From Rhytidiadelphus loreus (Eukaryota > Streptophyta > Bryopsida > Hypnales > Hylocomiaceae), in the NCBI GenBank assembly GCA_947034895.1, contig OX344764.1, positions 66,073,348 through 66,137,347 of the forward strand: a DNA stretch of 64,000 nt. Direction: 5' to 3'. Below, piece by piece: positions 1 through 13,622 of the stretch; within the stretch, counting starts at the first letter, position 1; each line of letters begins with the position of its first letter. The notes below the pieces were generated by a model. It was not told where the DNA came from. It saw only the letters and a list, made by a program, of their open reading frames with translations, and ran no database searches. The position numbers and the translations under genes are program-made.

Positions 1-3000
1 ATTGGAATTGACCATGAATCTTTACCAGATGATGGCATCCTGCCAACGTGGCCGACACTAGGAGTTTGAGGAGCAGTGCCGTTTCTAATTGAGTCTGGGT
101 ATTCGCTATCACTGTCCACAGAAGCTGAACGGATTGCAGGGTGCAGGTACGCGTGACCATTGTCCAGCATGTCCTCAATATTCACGTCCGCGTTCATTTT
201 GTCTTTCCACTTAGCTTCCTGCATCCAGTGATTGACTTCATGAACACCTCATTTCAGAATACCGGGTAATAAAAGTGACAACGATGGAACTCGAGAGAAA
301 GGCGATGTACCTGTAACGGGTAGTTCTTGAAGGCTGGCAAAAACCTCTGTCCACAGTATAGATGGAAGACAATGGTTAGGATAGGAAGCGGCAGCAAAAA
401 CGGGGTTGAAGCAACTGCCTTCTTAATAGAGAATAAACCCATGAGGGTAATATGCGTAATAAGTAGCGCAATAATAATGTTCCGATGAATAAACGGCCAG
501 AATGACGCTGCTCGTTCGTATCTTGGCTCATATACATTAATAACCTGCACAAAAGTCACGACCCGCGGAGAGTGAGATGGTAACATATATAAATGTTTCA
601 AGGAAAGGCTTAATCATCTCTATAGAAAATTTAAGTCCGAAAAGATCACACATCAGTCGGCTCTGTTAGTTTTTGCTCTGAAACCTAGTCCATAATACAA
701 GTGTTCGTAAACATGGAACCACTCGGATATCGAATATTTCCTGCCTCTAGAATTGGATGGGAAATCACAATAGAGTGGTTGAAAATCAAAAGAGGAATCG
801 AAAGTTCCATACTCACCTGATTTCGTTGTACAAGGTAGGCAAAGGCAAAATATACACACAGGAACGGTAGGATAAGTGGCGAGATGACTGCATAGACGAG
901 GCCAAGTAGAAAGTAAAGACTCAACCGAGTCAGGAGAACTGTGTAATTTGGTGGTGCAACTGGGAGAATCTTCACCCGATGTTTCTGGTAAGATTGAATG
1001 AGGTTTCGCACGATATAAGTTCTAATATAATATATTAGCAGCGGCCAGATCCGAAGTAATTCAGCAGCAGTGTTTGCCCAACCATCCACCAAGATATAAG
1101 ACATGAAAAAGGTAGCCTTCATAGGGATGGAGATTCCAAAAGCCTTCGGAATTCTAATCACATCCACAACAAGCAAAATATCATATTTAGTCTGACGTCA
1201 TCACAAATAAAAAAGACATTGCAAAGAGAATTCCCAAAATACAAGCTGTGATGGTTTCCCGAAAGGCCAAAGATTCTAGTTTGCATAGCCTGTAGCAAAA
1301 GCAGTACCGTAAATAAGGAACAAATAAAACGGAATAAATAGCGTTGAAGGAAGATATGACTTACGTTGCTGGTGCCGCAATGTATTGCTTCAACTGCTCA
1401 AGTAGAGATCCAATGAGGACGTTACCAAAAAACACGTTCACTACCATGAAAATATAGTACTTCATAGCCGCATACTTGTCTATTTTTGAATAAGAGATAT
1501 GGCCTTCAAACTTCGTAAGTACTCTCAGTAGTGGCGGTAGGATCAATCCAACTACTACTCTGAGGAGTAGACCTGGAAGATACCCTTGAAAGAACGACCC
1601 GAAGAACGCCCTGTGGGGTTCAAAACCCACAACATTAGCAGCCGGGTTTCGTTGGACTAGAGTGAATAATAATCAAGCAGTCATTATTTCAAAGAAGAGC
1701 AAGTAAGAGAACCTACAAGAATTTACGGGTCAGATTCACTGACATCAGGAAGTGACATTCCTTGACCCTACGTGCTTAGGGTTTCTGAGAAGAATTGCTA
1801 GGAAAGATCGAGTAAGTACTGCTTTCATCTAGACGCTTCATAAATGATTTCTATTAATCCCTTCATTTATGGTTCTATCCAGTGTTGAGAACAGAGGCAC
1901 TAAGACATCAATCCAATTTTAAATGAATAAATTGGTTAAGGGTAACTTACCGGCGGATCAGGGGCTTGAGAAAAGGGAAATACTTGACAAGAGTGTCCAG
2001 ATTTGCCAATGATTGCACAAATGCGACGGGAATGAAGAAGAAGAGTATCAATGCCACAACAATTACGTTCACCATGAGCCTGTAAGCGTTCAATTGCATG
2101 AGACTAAGAGACAAACTTCTCCAATGCACATCGCGAGGCTCTGGAGCCCACTCAGTCACCCATTTTGTGTGATCTCTGCTTTGTTGGGTTTGAGCGCAGA
2201 CAGCAGCACCCCAGCATGTATAGAAAGAAACAAAACCCGCTTTCACAACATGCTTTTCGAAAAACAGTACATTACTACGCTCTTCTTTAACCTGCCACAA
2301 AAGGAAATGGAAAGTCAGTATAACAGTTAACTGATTATTATTTTGCTGATACTTTATTCCATTGACAGCATAAAGACGTCAATTACGTCACGGGATAGCT
2401 CAACCATTGGCAGAGGGTTACTATAATTATCCTTCTCTCTCCAAGAACAAATTGTAAGAAAATGAAGATGCGAAGCGTCCATAATGCTCCGCACAACTGA
2501 GTTATAATATCACAAATAGGCGTTGCATCCTCTCACCTTGCTCTACATACACCAAAGGCATTCGTAGGAACATAATCAAATTTAAAGTGCGTCAATAGAT
2601 ATCGAGAATAGGTTTTGAGAATAGATATTGAGAACCCAAAACATGTACCTCTTTTCGTAGTCGAGAGATCTCCTTTGCATAGAAGTTAATAGCATCTGAC
2701 TTTGCAAAGCAAATATGGTACCAGTGCTTCTGAAATATGGGATGCCAACGATAAGTAGGAAGTTTTTTGTGCATATCTGAAGAGTTACCAGTCCAGAGTA
2801 CAGTTTCACTTCATTTCGTAATAGATTTACACTTAGAGGGGGATGCGAGAGCAATTGGTGCACCAAGATAAATACCCAAATAAACTGTACCTTCATTTTA
2901 GGTCTAGGAGCCTCGGGATCTACAGCTCGAGCGGCAGCGAAGTGTTTGTTGATAAGTTCTAATTGAAGTTCACATTTCTTTAATTTCTTCACAAGCTTTG

Positions 3001-4731
3001 CCAATTTCTTCGCCTCATACACAACCTGCAACATAGTTTATGCAATCCAGAAATGGTCACGAGAAGCTTAGTGGTAAAATACGAAGAATTGAAAATGGAT
3101 AGACAGTAAGACTCTCAAAGATTAGAGAACAAGAAATATAACCTGAAAGAATGGGAAAACAAGTAAATCAATTTTATGAATCCTGCATGACATCCCTTAT
3201 GTTCGAGACGGCTGAATAAGCACGATAGGTTCGTTCTCCCACAGAAGCAAATTTGAAACAAAAAGTGCATCTCACGTAGGATCTAGACGAAAACCAGAGA
3301 TATGAAGATAATCCTAATGTGCAACTTGCGTAATTAAGAGGCAAAATTGAATTCATAGAGTGGATCTCACAAAATGATCCAAGCCAAAAACATGTAGAAT
3401 GAAGTTGATCCTACTGTATGGCTTTTATAATCACGGACAGTAATATTTGTAGGGGAATACCTGATGATTACAATAATACTCAGAGTGATTTTCTTGGAAA
3501 AAATCCTGGATTTGCCGTCCCACCGATATGCTTTTATTTTTTGGCATATGCCTGACCAAAACCTGCCAATAGCAAAGACAAAGAGGTTCTTGGCCATGAT
3601 AAAACTCTCATGAAGCAGCATCCTCCAGTAGCTCACTGTAGGTTCAAGTTTTGAAGGCAGACTTCCTTGTTATTGGACGCACAAACTCCAGTGTGCATCT
3701 GCAATTACTGACAGATCTTCATAAAGCTACAATTTTAACCACAATGAACGACGACGGAGAAGACAGAAAGGTCATACCGTGAAAAGATCTGGTCGCTGTT
3801 TCTGATTTGCTATAAAATCTAAGCGGAGCTTGTATATTCTGAAATATTCTGCATAGAGCAAAACACACGTCCAGATAGTGTATAGATACGACGCCAGCAA
3901 ATGTGCCCACAACCTACAAAGCAAGAATTCTCTTCAGTACAAAGTTATATCAGTAACAAGAAATTCCGAATTGGGTTCAAGAACAAAATAAAAATAGAAA
4001 GTAAATCTGTAAACACCTTTCTGACAGATCATGCACGTTTGCAATAGACAGAGTATCAATTTTAGAGTATGTCACGTTTTGATGATCTGATTGATACGAT
4101 GCAAGCTCATTATCTGTCTTGTTCACTGGAACGAGCACCACAAATCCCCACACCATAAGCGGAACAAACACCTTCAACCTGCACGAGTTCGCCCCATAAT
4201 TAAGTCCAGCAAAAAAGAAATCAATCAAATTCGAATTACTAAAATACTGCTGAAGCGAGCGTCATGGGTTGCAGAACAATGAGAGTATTCTGCAACGAGT
4301 AATAAAGAATCCGCTTCGGAATTACTCGGTACTCGTCATCACTAAGGAGTTCCAAACTGATTTACAATTGCAGAAGTAATGTAGGAGTCATACCCAAGCA
4401 GGAAAGTGCGCAGGAGTACAGCAGAATCAAGACCGTATCGCTCTATGAACTCTGTTTCTGTCATGCGCCAAATTGACAACATCGAATCCATAAAATGAAA
4501 GCGGCTCCTCCAACCAACACCATGCTGCTTCTTATCTCCTGAATCTATCAAGGCATCTACGTGCTCACCCTGACCTTCCAAGCATCGTCGTGGGTAGTAA
4601 ACCCGATAATTCACGGGTAAGTTCTTCAAAATAACATATACTATCAAGAACACTACTATAGTCACCACATTAATCCAAAGTGCAGTGAAGAGATCTCTTT
4701 CTGTTCCTGCCATCTTAGGATTGCATGGCAC
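1..4731 (-). CDS. CSC1/OSCA-like hyperosmolality-gated calcium-permeable channel, 3' truncated by the window edge
   Basis: Multi-pass membrane protein of the OSCA/CSC1 (DUF221, TMEM16-related) family, which conducts Ca2+ on osmotic or mechanical stress. Exons read from GT-AG joins with matching phase (complement): 4394-4713 (or 4731), 4017-4178, 3778-3913, 2891-3025, 2649-2729, 1951-2291, 1365-1610, 817-1153, 311-544 and 218 to the edge. In order: an N-terminal TM block (RSN1_TM) with YGLDSAVLLRTFLLG; the cytosolic PHM7-like part with EAKKLAKLVKKLKK and KSDAINFYAKEI; the hallmark CAQTQQSRDHTKWVTEWAPEP; then the C-terminal 7TM block with ALILFFFIPVAFVQSL, TKFEGHISYSKIDKYAA, IPMKATFFMSYILVDGWA and LYFLLGLVYAVISP. 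About 735 residues are visible, against roughly 770 in plant homologues. One short exon of about 35 codons between 3026 and 3777 is unresolved; the frame around 3585-3650 is a candidate. Start: Met at 4713 (MAGTERDLF) fits the family better than Met at 4731. No break was found in the resolved exons. Confidence 0.92.
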
Positions 4732-4785
4732 TAAGAAATACGCGTACGGCCTCTCTTTCGAAAGTAAGTTGAGAACTACCCGAAG

Positions 4786-4794
4786 TTAGGGTTT
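4786..4794 (-). promoter_or_regulatory. telo-box (AAACCCTAA) upstream of the CSC1-like gene
   Basis: AAACCCTAA read on the minus strand, about 55 bp upstream of the 4731 ATG. Telo-boxes near transcription starts are known in plant housekeeping promoters. The motif is seen; its role here is inferred. Confidence 0.4.
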
Positions 4795-6545
4795 AAGGTT
4801 TCTCCAGAGTACGGTGACGCCTGAAGAAAATGAAATCCGAGAAATCAACTTTATCTGCGCTTATCCTACAAGCACTTCATCCGGCACTGATTCCCACTTG
4901 GAAATATTCGAATTTGGTACTCAATGACCACTTGAAGTACCGCATACATGATAGCCTTTGTTGCGTCTGTTTTTCAAATATCAAATCAGAAGCTGCACAA
5001 GGACGAGCTCACAGATTCAGTTAAAATTCACATATTCTTCTTCACCTAAATTCTTTGCTGTTCGCAGATCAATGCTCAAGGGAGGTTGTCGTGAATCACG
5101 TTTGATCACCGTCTCAGCATCTCGCAACTGTACGATCATATAATTTGATGCAACATACCTCAACTTTTTCCTTAACAGTGGTCATGATGAATAAGTAAAC
5201 TAACGTCTTATGTCTAAATTTAGTAACTATATTAATAACCTCTACTGGAGAGTAAACAGACCTAAGGCTAGTGCTCAAGAACTTCAGTGCAGTAACTACA
5301 GTAGCTTCAGCCTTCAGCGACCCTTCAAGTATCGACTGAACACTAATACCTAAATTTGCTTCCTAGAGGGCAAACGAAAGTTGCTCACCGTCCATAGATT
5401 CTAAAGCGCTGTCCATGAAACCATCAAAAGCCGGAGATGCATCAGCAGCGCTGCAATAAAAATACCCTCTCGATGTCCATCCAAGCTGCTCACATCGACA
5501 GACAAATAAATTTCTAGATAGTCTATTATCTAGATAAAACCGCACACGCAACTAAATTTTGTTTTTAAATGTTCTCCTAGAACATGCATTTCTAACCCGA
5601 AAAAACTTTGAAACTGAAAAAATGAAGAAATTTCACCCGAATTCGATCAACATTACTCATGCAGAGTAATAGGTCAATATCTAAGCCCTGAATACAATAA
5701 AAACACTAAAATTTCGAACACAAATAGAAAAAGTCACAACGAGGAGTCTCGCAAAATCATTAAAACGAAAACAAACACACTCCTCTCCAAAAAAGAAAAC
5801 GAAGCGATTCAACTATCTCCTCACTATGCCTTAACGAAATCGAAACCGGTTTTCCACCATCGCCAATGTGAAAATCATTCAAAGCGCGCTTTCTACATTA
5901 ACCAAGATTACGGCGCTTATTATTCTCTACCAACTCCGATGCACCTCCAAGCCCTTAAAATCTCACGCTCCACACAATTACGCGCACAATTGGAAGCTAA
6001 GCAAACGGAGCGTCATACCTTGAATCCTCCACAGCATTTCTCCGCCGCGAATGCACCGACCTCAATCATTTTCAAATCGGAGACAACATTAGGATCTTCC
6101 GAGGTTCAGCTGTATTTACGATCCGCCATAGCCGTCCAACAGAACAGGACACTCAAGTAATCATAAATCTCTCTACCACGTTCAACTGTTTACTGACGAC
6201 GCTCTGCAATGAATTTCTTAAACACCAAACAGCTCCTGCTGCACACAATGAGAAGCATTTCCTCCGCAGTTGGCATTGGCGACAATGCACGCTGGGTCCG
6301 CCGACATTACTGCCGCGTTCTTGGGTCACGTACCTACTACCGTGGTCCTACTTAACTGTGAATCGTATCCGTCCAATGGGAATTCAATCAGTTTCTGCAG
6401 TAAGAATCTACGATTCTCCGTAAGGGCTATTTCTGGTATCCAGGCCGACAAGTAGATTCTGAATTTTGTTCCGGGAATGAAGATTTTCCATTCCAACCGT
6501 CCATCAAGATGCCCCGTGGCAATGACCTGGTCTCATCCTAAGAGA
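4795..6545. other. 5' flank of the CSC1-like gene; no gene recognised
   Basis: Moderately AT-rich DNA with some genic-looking stretches (for example 5930-6540) but no frame longer than about 75 codons and no recognisable domain on either strand. It probably contains the promoter and 5' leader of the minus-strand channel gene. Confidence 0.4.
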
Positions 6546-6772
6546 GACACTCTTGATTACGCCATCTATTTATAGCAGTTTTTTGTTTTTTATTAAACTT
6601 TTTGAGAAAATATCGGGATGGCAATTAAGATGTGGCGAAGCACTATGTTCCTACATTCATCTATCTTTTGGACCAAAAAATACTTTTCAATTGTATTTAT
6701 GCAATTTTTCATCCAAATTTGGAGACTTCATTCACATTTAAAATAGAAATGGAAAAAATTTGGCAAAAAAAG

Positions 6773-6955
6773 ATTACTTTTATTTGGCGAAAAGTAGAGA
6801 TTTATTTTGAAATCAATACCATCCATAGTTCTCCCCCTAAAAGATTGATCTATAGCAATTCAAGATTACTTTTATTTGGTAAAAAGCAGAGATTTATTTT
6901 GAAATTGGTACCATCCATAGTTCCCCCTTTAAAGTATTGATCTATAGCATATTCA
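6773..6955. repeat. tandem duplication, unit about 92 bp, 2 copies
   Basis: The segment starting ATTACTTTTATTTGG at 6773 recurs at 6865 with a few substitutions. Both units carry AGAGATTTATTTTGAAAT, CCATCCATAGTT and GATCTATAGCA. The short open frames across it are a by-product of the duplication. Confidence 0.75.
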
Positions 6956-9000
6956 AGATCTATAGCAATTCAAGATTTCAAGCTTGAAATCTTAGACAAC
7001 TGTAGAAAAGTGGAGTAATTAGGAGAGTATCTCGTTTAGGTATCCATACCTTAGTAAGTATCAAATTGGATGTTGGATTAGGTTTTCAAATTTTGATTTG
7101 GGGTGTATGTTAGTTTTTGAGGAAAAGTCAGAGGATGAAACTTTTACATCCTAAAAGACTCATTTCACAAGAAAAGGTAAAAAAAAAAGAGGTGATACGA
7201 AGAGAGAGTGAAAAGATGCCAAAGTTAAAAAGATTATGTTACGGACCTTTGACAATGAATTCCAACTAAAATCACAAAATAAACTTATTAACACTCTTAT
7301 TAACAACAAGGAGATCAATCCCTCCAAAAAAGAGTCTCCTCACCAAGTTCCATCTTACATAATAGAGACTATCAACAAAATTATTAGTCCTTAAGATAGA
7401 CTAGGATTTATTTTTTAACTTTAGCTTTCTATCATGGGTTCTATCTAGAATCATCCACTAAAGTAAGAGTCCTATTTATACTTCTTCAATCATATCTTAT
7501 CTAACTCATCTTGTATCCAATTCATTTTGTATTCAAATCTTGATCTTCTACTTGGAGTTAGATAACTCCAAGTTTCAACCGAAGTTCCAACACACATGTG
7601 TTAAGTCCAATGCATTAGTCATGCAAGTGCAGTTGTCTAAGTCTAGTATATAAATCCACCATCAAGAGATATCTATCTCCAAGCAAGTGCACAATTCATC
7701 ATGGATTAATTCATCCATCAATGCATTCATCCATAAAAGATCTTGATAGGAAAGTCATGGCAATCATGATAAATCTTTCATCAATGCATTCATCCATCAA
7801 AGGTTGTGACAACGGTCATGACAAACTCTCAAAATCTTGGCCTTATGAGTGGATTTTGTAAACATGCAAAATCCTCCTTCTTCAAAAACTATTGACAAAA
7901 TTCAAAAAATTCAAAAAATTATAATTCAACAAACTAGACCTAGTGTCATGTCAATAGAAGGTATCTAAAGTGTCTCAAAGTAAATTGTTTAAGAACATTC
8001 TATAAGGTCTTTGAAACAATTTTCAAGTAATTTTTCCTTAAAATCTAGTCATAGTAGAAGTTACATTTTATCTCATGTATAAATTCTAAAGTTCACGTGG
8101 GAATGCATATTATTTTTAGTAGCATTCCTACTTATAAATATTCAGTATTAGTCATTTGTTGGCTAATTTTTGGTTGCAACATTCTTATAGGGTTAAGCTT
8201 AAAAGGATGAAGTAGAATGACGCCAAAACTATATATTTATAATAAAAAGTGACAAAATCCTCGTTGTGGGCAGCCTAAACTATTCTAATGTTATTAAGCG
8301 TGTTTTTGATGGCAAAGCTTAGATGCTATTAAGTCACATTATTGACTTTCTTGTTTAATGTAGTGAAAGATGGTACATTTGTGGTGTCTAGAGCTCCATC
8401 AAGATAATGACCACCGCAATCTTTAGAATTATTGTGGTCTACAATAATTGTATAAAAATGTATAATAATCACACCATAAATTGTTATATATTGCACCAAA
8501 CCTTTATAGATGTAAGCAATTAAGTTGCATCATAAATATTTTAATCACAATTTTGTATGTTTTCTTTTGGGTTGAAAAATGAACACCCTTTGTGTATAAA
8601 AATTCCATATAGATCTAAATAAAATAAAATAAACCAAACCTATTAAAGATTATTTTATTAATCTTGTACAAGGGCGGTATATTAATAGCCAAAAAATGGA
8701 CAATGGATGATTTTCTAGATCAATGTAGAAACGAAGAAGGCACCTATTGGTCTAAAAATTAGATCATTTTTGGCAAAGTACCTTGGTGATAGGTCTTTTC
8801 CTTTCAAGATTAACTTTTTGGGGAAAACTTATATATCTTTGTTAATTTGTATAAGAAACTAGTACACTTGTGAAGAAGAATTTATACAACTTGCAATTTT
8901 GAATACATTTTGAACCAAACAAAAGTCAAAATTTTGATGAGTTATAGCAACTTTTCTACATCCCAAAGATAGGATATTGAATTCAATGTATTATGGATAA
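6956..9000. other. AT-rich intergenic DNA without recognisable genes
   Basis: No frame above 60 codons and no family resemblance seen. A short direct repeat (CATCAATGCATTCATCCAT) occurs near 7716 and again near 7779. The 7250-7870 stretch looks like degenerate repeat sequence, but no termini were found. Confidence 0.4.
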
Positions 9001-11439
9001 CATAGAAAAAAAATTACAACCACATCATATATGAAATGAAATATTACAATGCTTGCATTATAAGAAAATGGCATGTTTTGTGATTGGAGAGAATGACTCG
9101 CTGCCCAAAACAACTAAAGAATGACTTGAACTCTCTAATTGCACCACAATATCCACAACATCCAAGTCATTTTGCAGTCACTAGTGTAACTTCAAGATGA
9201 AAAGTTCACAAGGTGCAAACTTCATCCGCTATTTTTTGTTCACGATGTCGAAGACTTTTCTGAAGTGGATTGTTGTTAAGTATTGTGACTGTGCTTCACT
9301 CTAGGGTGACTAAAAAATGACTTTAGAGTGACTAAATAATGACTCTAGGGTCTAAGGACCCTTGTAGACGTCTTCTAAGGAGTTTCAATTCATTAGCAAA
9401 AAAATAAAAATAAAACTACTACAAAAGATGTGGTAGAAAGAGACTTTTTGAGCGACTTGGGTTTCACTGTAGAGCCACTACGGAATGAGTTTCACTGTCA
9501 GTGCATTATCTTTGCATTTTAATATAAAGTATTTATATTCTTTAAGATGTTGCCATGTGCCACATTAACAAATGCGGCTTCAAAAAGATGATGTATTATT
9601 CAAAAATAAATTAGTAAATATTGGGCAATGAATTTAAGTGCCTAAGGTCCTATTACTCTCAATAAAAATTCACTAAATTAATAGAAACTAGAAGATTTAT
9701 GATTTGCAAATGATGATGTCATAGGGGTTTGGGGTATGACTTCCACTACTGTAGTTTATGAGAGCAACATCAATTGATGAATTCATGATGGTTTCTCCTT
9801 TTCAATAGAATAACTTCTTTTTTTTTTCTTTTTTTTTGTATAATTTATTTAATCTCCTACAATTATAGGTGCAATTATTTTTAACAAATTCTACCATTGT
9901 TTTTGTGTGATTGTAAGAAACACCTACTAATTTTGTTACATTTTATGGTATTCATAACTATTTTTTCTATAGTGCTTTAAAATTAGAATTTTTTTTTAAT
10001 TTCAAAAATATAGCCAATGTATACACGTATAAGATGAAGGTAACTATCAAAGGAAAATCATAGAAAAATTCTCTAAGTAGGAGAACTAGAAAAATACCAA
10101 ATCTTAAGAAAATAAATATTTCATTATTTGAATTAAAAAATAATAGGAAAAAAAAATTAAAAAAAAAAAAAAATTGGCCAAAATATGGAGGTGGCCATTC
10201 ACCAAAAAATACACCAAAATAAATTTTTACATGTTTTAAAATGCAAGTAGAAAGAGGCTTACATTATGAACTTCTACATCATATAATTAACTACAGATGA
10301 AATTCTTTGAACCATAGCTAAAAGTATACTATATGACCATTTTCACCAAAATTTAGTTTCAAATTTGTTTATTTGAATACTACTTTGTTCCAAAAAATCC
10401 CAATATACAATTGGAAATTGACAATGCCTTTGCAAGTCGTTCACATGTGCTTTTGTATTTTATGGACAACTGCGGTACCTCTCCACAACCACTCATACAT
10501 TCTAACTCGCTTTTGTTTCATGTTCCCTACATCAATGGATAAGAACAAGAACAAGTACATGTGATTATGATTTATACTTTGAATTCATTCTACAAATGGT
10601 GGAGTGAATGGATTTGCAAGGTCTTTGGTCTTCCAATTCCTATATGCGCATACAATTTCATTGTAAAGCCTCCAAGAATCCAATTCCAAAAAGTCTAGAA
10701 CAACATTTCTAACAATGATTTACAATACTAATTCAATAGGTTCTGCTATGATTTCCACATAACTAGACTTAGTTAGGTGAAAGTTGTGTTACAGTATTGC
10801 AGTGAGGTAACAACACAAAAATGATTGTGTCACGTCTTTTGTACTGCTACATTCAGAAAAGATGTCAGAAAATGTCAAAGAAAATATCCTTTTCAATCCT
10901 TTTTTCAAATTTGTCTACAACTTTTGATTTGAGGCTTGAAATCAAAAATGGACTTTGGAGATTATAATAAGACTGATTTTTCCAACTTTTATTAGTTTAA
11001 AGTTTTCTGAAAAGAGTTAATCTATTATACCTAAATGAGGTTTAAAATATTATTTGTAACACAATTCCTGCATTTTACATCTCCCACATGGTTTGTCTTG
11101 TGTCCTAACACCCCACTAGTATAAAGGAATTGTCATTTCACCTCTCTACACTCACACATTAAGTGGCTTTAGAAGTCTTGCAATACATTTGCTAAATATG
11201 GTGTATGGTATATATTGAATGGTGTATCGTACTTGGTGTATTTTGTGATGAATGGTGTATAATGTTGTGGAACTTCAAATGCATTTTTATGTGATTGTAG
11301 AATGACCACTCCTTGTGCATTTCTCAGTATATTATTGTTTGCACACATTGCCGCATCTTGAAAATGATGGGAAAATTCTTTCGTATGTCCTAGGGGAGTG
11401 ACCTAAATCCATGTTACTTTAGAATGATCACAGAATGAA

Positions 11440-11710
11440 TTGCCATGTGTCAAACCATTTGAACATTGCAAAAATTCCATAACAACTTCTAAATGACTAC
11501 ATAATAATTGTTGATATGGATGTCCATGTCATATTTTAAATGGGTTTATCATAACTTCAAAATTACTTGCAAATGACTAACCACGTGGCTGTCCACATTA
11601 GATTTTCAATAGGTTTGTGGTAACTAGAAAATGACTATAGAATGATTGGCCATGTGGATGTCCACATCAAATTCTCAATGGGTCTATGCTTTCCACATGG
11701 CAGCTTTATA
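11440..11710. repeat. degenerate tandem repeat, unit about 75-90 bp
   Basis: Three to four diverged units share ATGACTA, CCATGTGG-ATGTCCACAT and TTCAATGGGTTT-like segments (for example near 11510, 11580 and 11645). Seen by eye; unit borders are approximate. Confidence 0.5.
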
Positions 11711-12559
11711 GCCATTTCCTTAAGCCAAACTTTCTTATCACTTAGTTAATCATTGAATTTTCATCCATTTGTACATCCAAGTACTAAATGGATGGTGATA
11801 ATACACCCATAGTCGTTTACCAAAACAACTTGACCACAATGACTCCAGGGCCTTGAAGTCATTTTGAAGTCAAATGTGCAAGAATGACTTCTTTGCAGTT
11901 GTTTTTGCTAGTCATTATTTCCATCATTTTTTTGTACTGTTGATCATATTAGGGTAGAAAATGGAAGTTGTGTGAAATGTTTTAATACTATACTTACATA
12001 TCAAATCTAAAATATGTAAATAATATATCTCAAAAATAGAAAAATAATAAACAATATATCTCAAAAATAGTTTGAGATGCTTACAGTAAACTTGAGTGAT
12101 TATCTACCTACAAAAAAAAAAGACTTATGTTTATAAGCTAGCAAGATTTTATTTAATTTTATTTCAAAATTTTCTCAATCTTAAAATGTGGTGCCTTGAG
12201 AATTTTGGGGGTAAAAAAATTAGTGAAAGTGGGAACATATAGTTACCTAGTCACTTTTGAAGGAAATCAATAGAAAAAAACATGTATTTAAACTCAAAAT
12301 GATGCTTGTTTGAATTTTGGTTTTTAATAATTTGTGCTATATCAAGCCAACTTCTCAATAGTGGAAGTTACTTGTCAATGCATTCTAATTGCCAATATTG
12401 TAAAAATGATGTGATTCTCAACACCAAACATTTTGACATTCATCTCTAAAAAAACCTAGGGCGTGTAGAGAATTTAATTTTTTTAATTTCATATCCTCCC
12501 CACCCTCCCCTTACACTCTTGTAATTTTCAGAAAGCAATGTAATTGACAAACAATACGG

Positions 12560-12745
12560 GACAAACAACATCCCATATCTTGTATCTGTATCCATATCCT
12601 GTATCCCATATTTGTATTCATATCTAATATTGTGTCGTATCTATATCTATATCCACATTCAATATTCACTATGTATTTGTATATGATATTGTATTCGTAC
12701 CCAATATCCGTTTTTGTATCCATATCCATATTGATATTTGGACGG
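12560..12745. repeat. low-complexity TATCC/TATTC-rich tract
   Basis: Irregular short repeats of the type TATCCATATCC and TGTATTCATATC. On the minus strand they produce a low-complexity frame rich in Tyr, Met, Asp and Asn, which is not a credible gene. Confidence 0.6.
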
Positions 12746-13267
12746 CTCAAATTAAATCTCACAAAATCAATGGCTTGTGATTTTTTGAGAAATCAACAAC
12801 GATTTTGAAGGTAAGCATTTAAAAAAAAAATCAACGACCTTTAAATTTTTTGAGAGAAGGGGAGGCAACTAATACTCTTGGCAACCTCTTTTGGATACAT
12901 TGTGATAAAACTATTGTTTTTCATATTAAGCACACCTCATTAACACAAAGGGCACACATGTCATTTTCTCATTGGTTGTAAAACTTTTACTTTCAAATTC
13001 TAAAAGGGGTATAGGTGTACTCTTTTCTTAAAAAGAACTTCAAATTTTTCATTCATAAAAATTTGGTACAAGTGTAAAGAAACCCTAGCTTGTTGAACTC
13101 CAAAATCTTCCCAGCTTGGAACCTTTGCAAGCATTCTTCGAAACTTTGGCCATCCTTTGGCTTTGAGCACCTGCAAGAATACATCATTTTCACCACCTCC
13201 ACAGCCATTACAAAAAACCTCAGAGGCATAATATTACTTTAGAAGTGAATCTAATATTGTTTCTAGT

Positions 13268-13289
13268 CTTAAGGCCCGTTCCCACTTGG
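13268..13289 (+). repeat. candidate left terminal inverted repeat (AAGGCCCGTTCCCACTTGG)
   Basis: The 19-bp motif at about 13271-13289 is the inverse of CCAGGTGGGAATGGGCCTT near 25945-25963, matching 17 of 19 positions. The two could be the ends of one 12.7-kb composite element or of two related elements. No target duplication is evident. Confidence 0.35.
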
Positions 13290-13412
13290 ACTTAAGGTGG
13301 CATTAAATCAGCTGTGAATTGTCAAGCATTCCCACCTGAGTGCTTACTTATTTGCCGAACCTACTTGGCAGCCGAGGTGGCATCATCGTAAGAGCACTCA
13401 TTAAGCCGTTAA

Positions 13413-13622
13413 TCACCCAAGTACTGTCCCACCACTGAGGAAGTAGTCCGTAATAATAACTTGGAGATCTTCAGGAAATGAAGATTTCAGCAGCTGTTGG
13501 ACGTTCTTATCAACATGCCTGGTCGACTGCCCATTACATAAGAATGGTGGCTGCCCAAGGCAGAAATTAGGGGGATCCAAGCCATCCAACTCAAAAAAAT
13601 CCAAAACCTTGGAATTTTCCAA
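13413..13622 (-). CDS. short hypothetical reading frame inside repeat DNA
   Basis: A 69-codon frame starting MENSKVLDFFELDGLDPP. Not recognised. It lies just inside the candidate left terminal repeat at 13271, in DNA slightly richer in GC than its surroundings, so it may be a remnant of a transposon gene or chance. Confidence 0.15.
   Translation of the reverse strand: MENSKVLDFFELDGLDPPNFCLGQPPFLCNGQSTRHVDKNVQQLLKSSFPEDLQVIITDYFLSGGTVLG

Larger units (their letters stand above)
9001..13250. other. AT-rich repeat-derived DNA, no genes recognised
   Basis: Contains scattered AATGACT-rich segments (9060-9500 and 11820-11900), two homopolymer-rich tracts (9815-9850 and 10140-10175), and a segment at about 10900-11100 that resembles 25330-25530. 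A 63-codon frame at 10373 has no recognisable product. Confidence 0.4.

Noticed and set aside
6326..6545. WD40-like frame on the minus strand (VIATGHLDGR)
   Set aside because: The frame is preceded directly by a stop, the splice acceptor favours another phase, and no further WD repeats follow.
7250..7870. Possible solo LTR
   Set aside because: No TG...CA ends with a target duplication, no primer-binding site, and no second copy in the window.
12511..12762. 83-codon minus frame
   Set aside because: It is a by-product of the TATCC/TATTC low-complexity tract.
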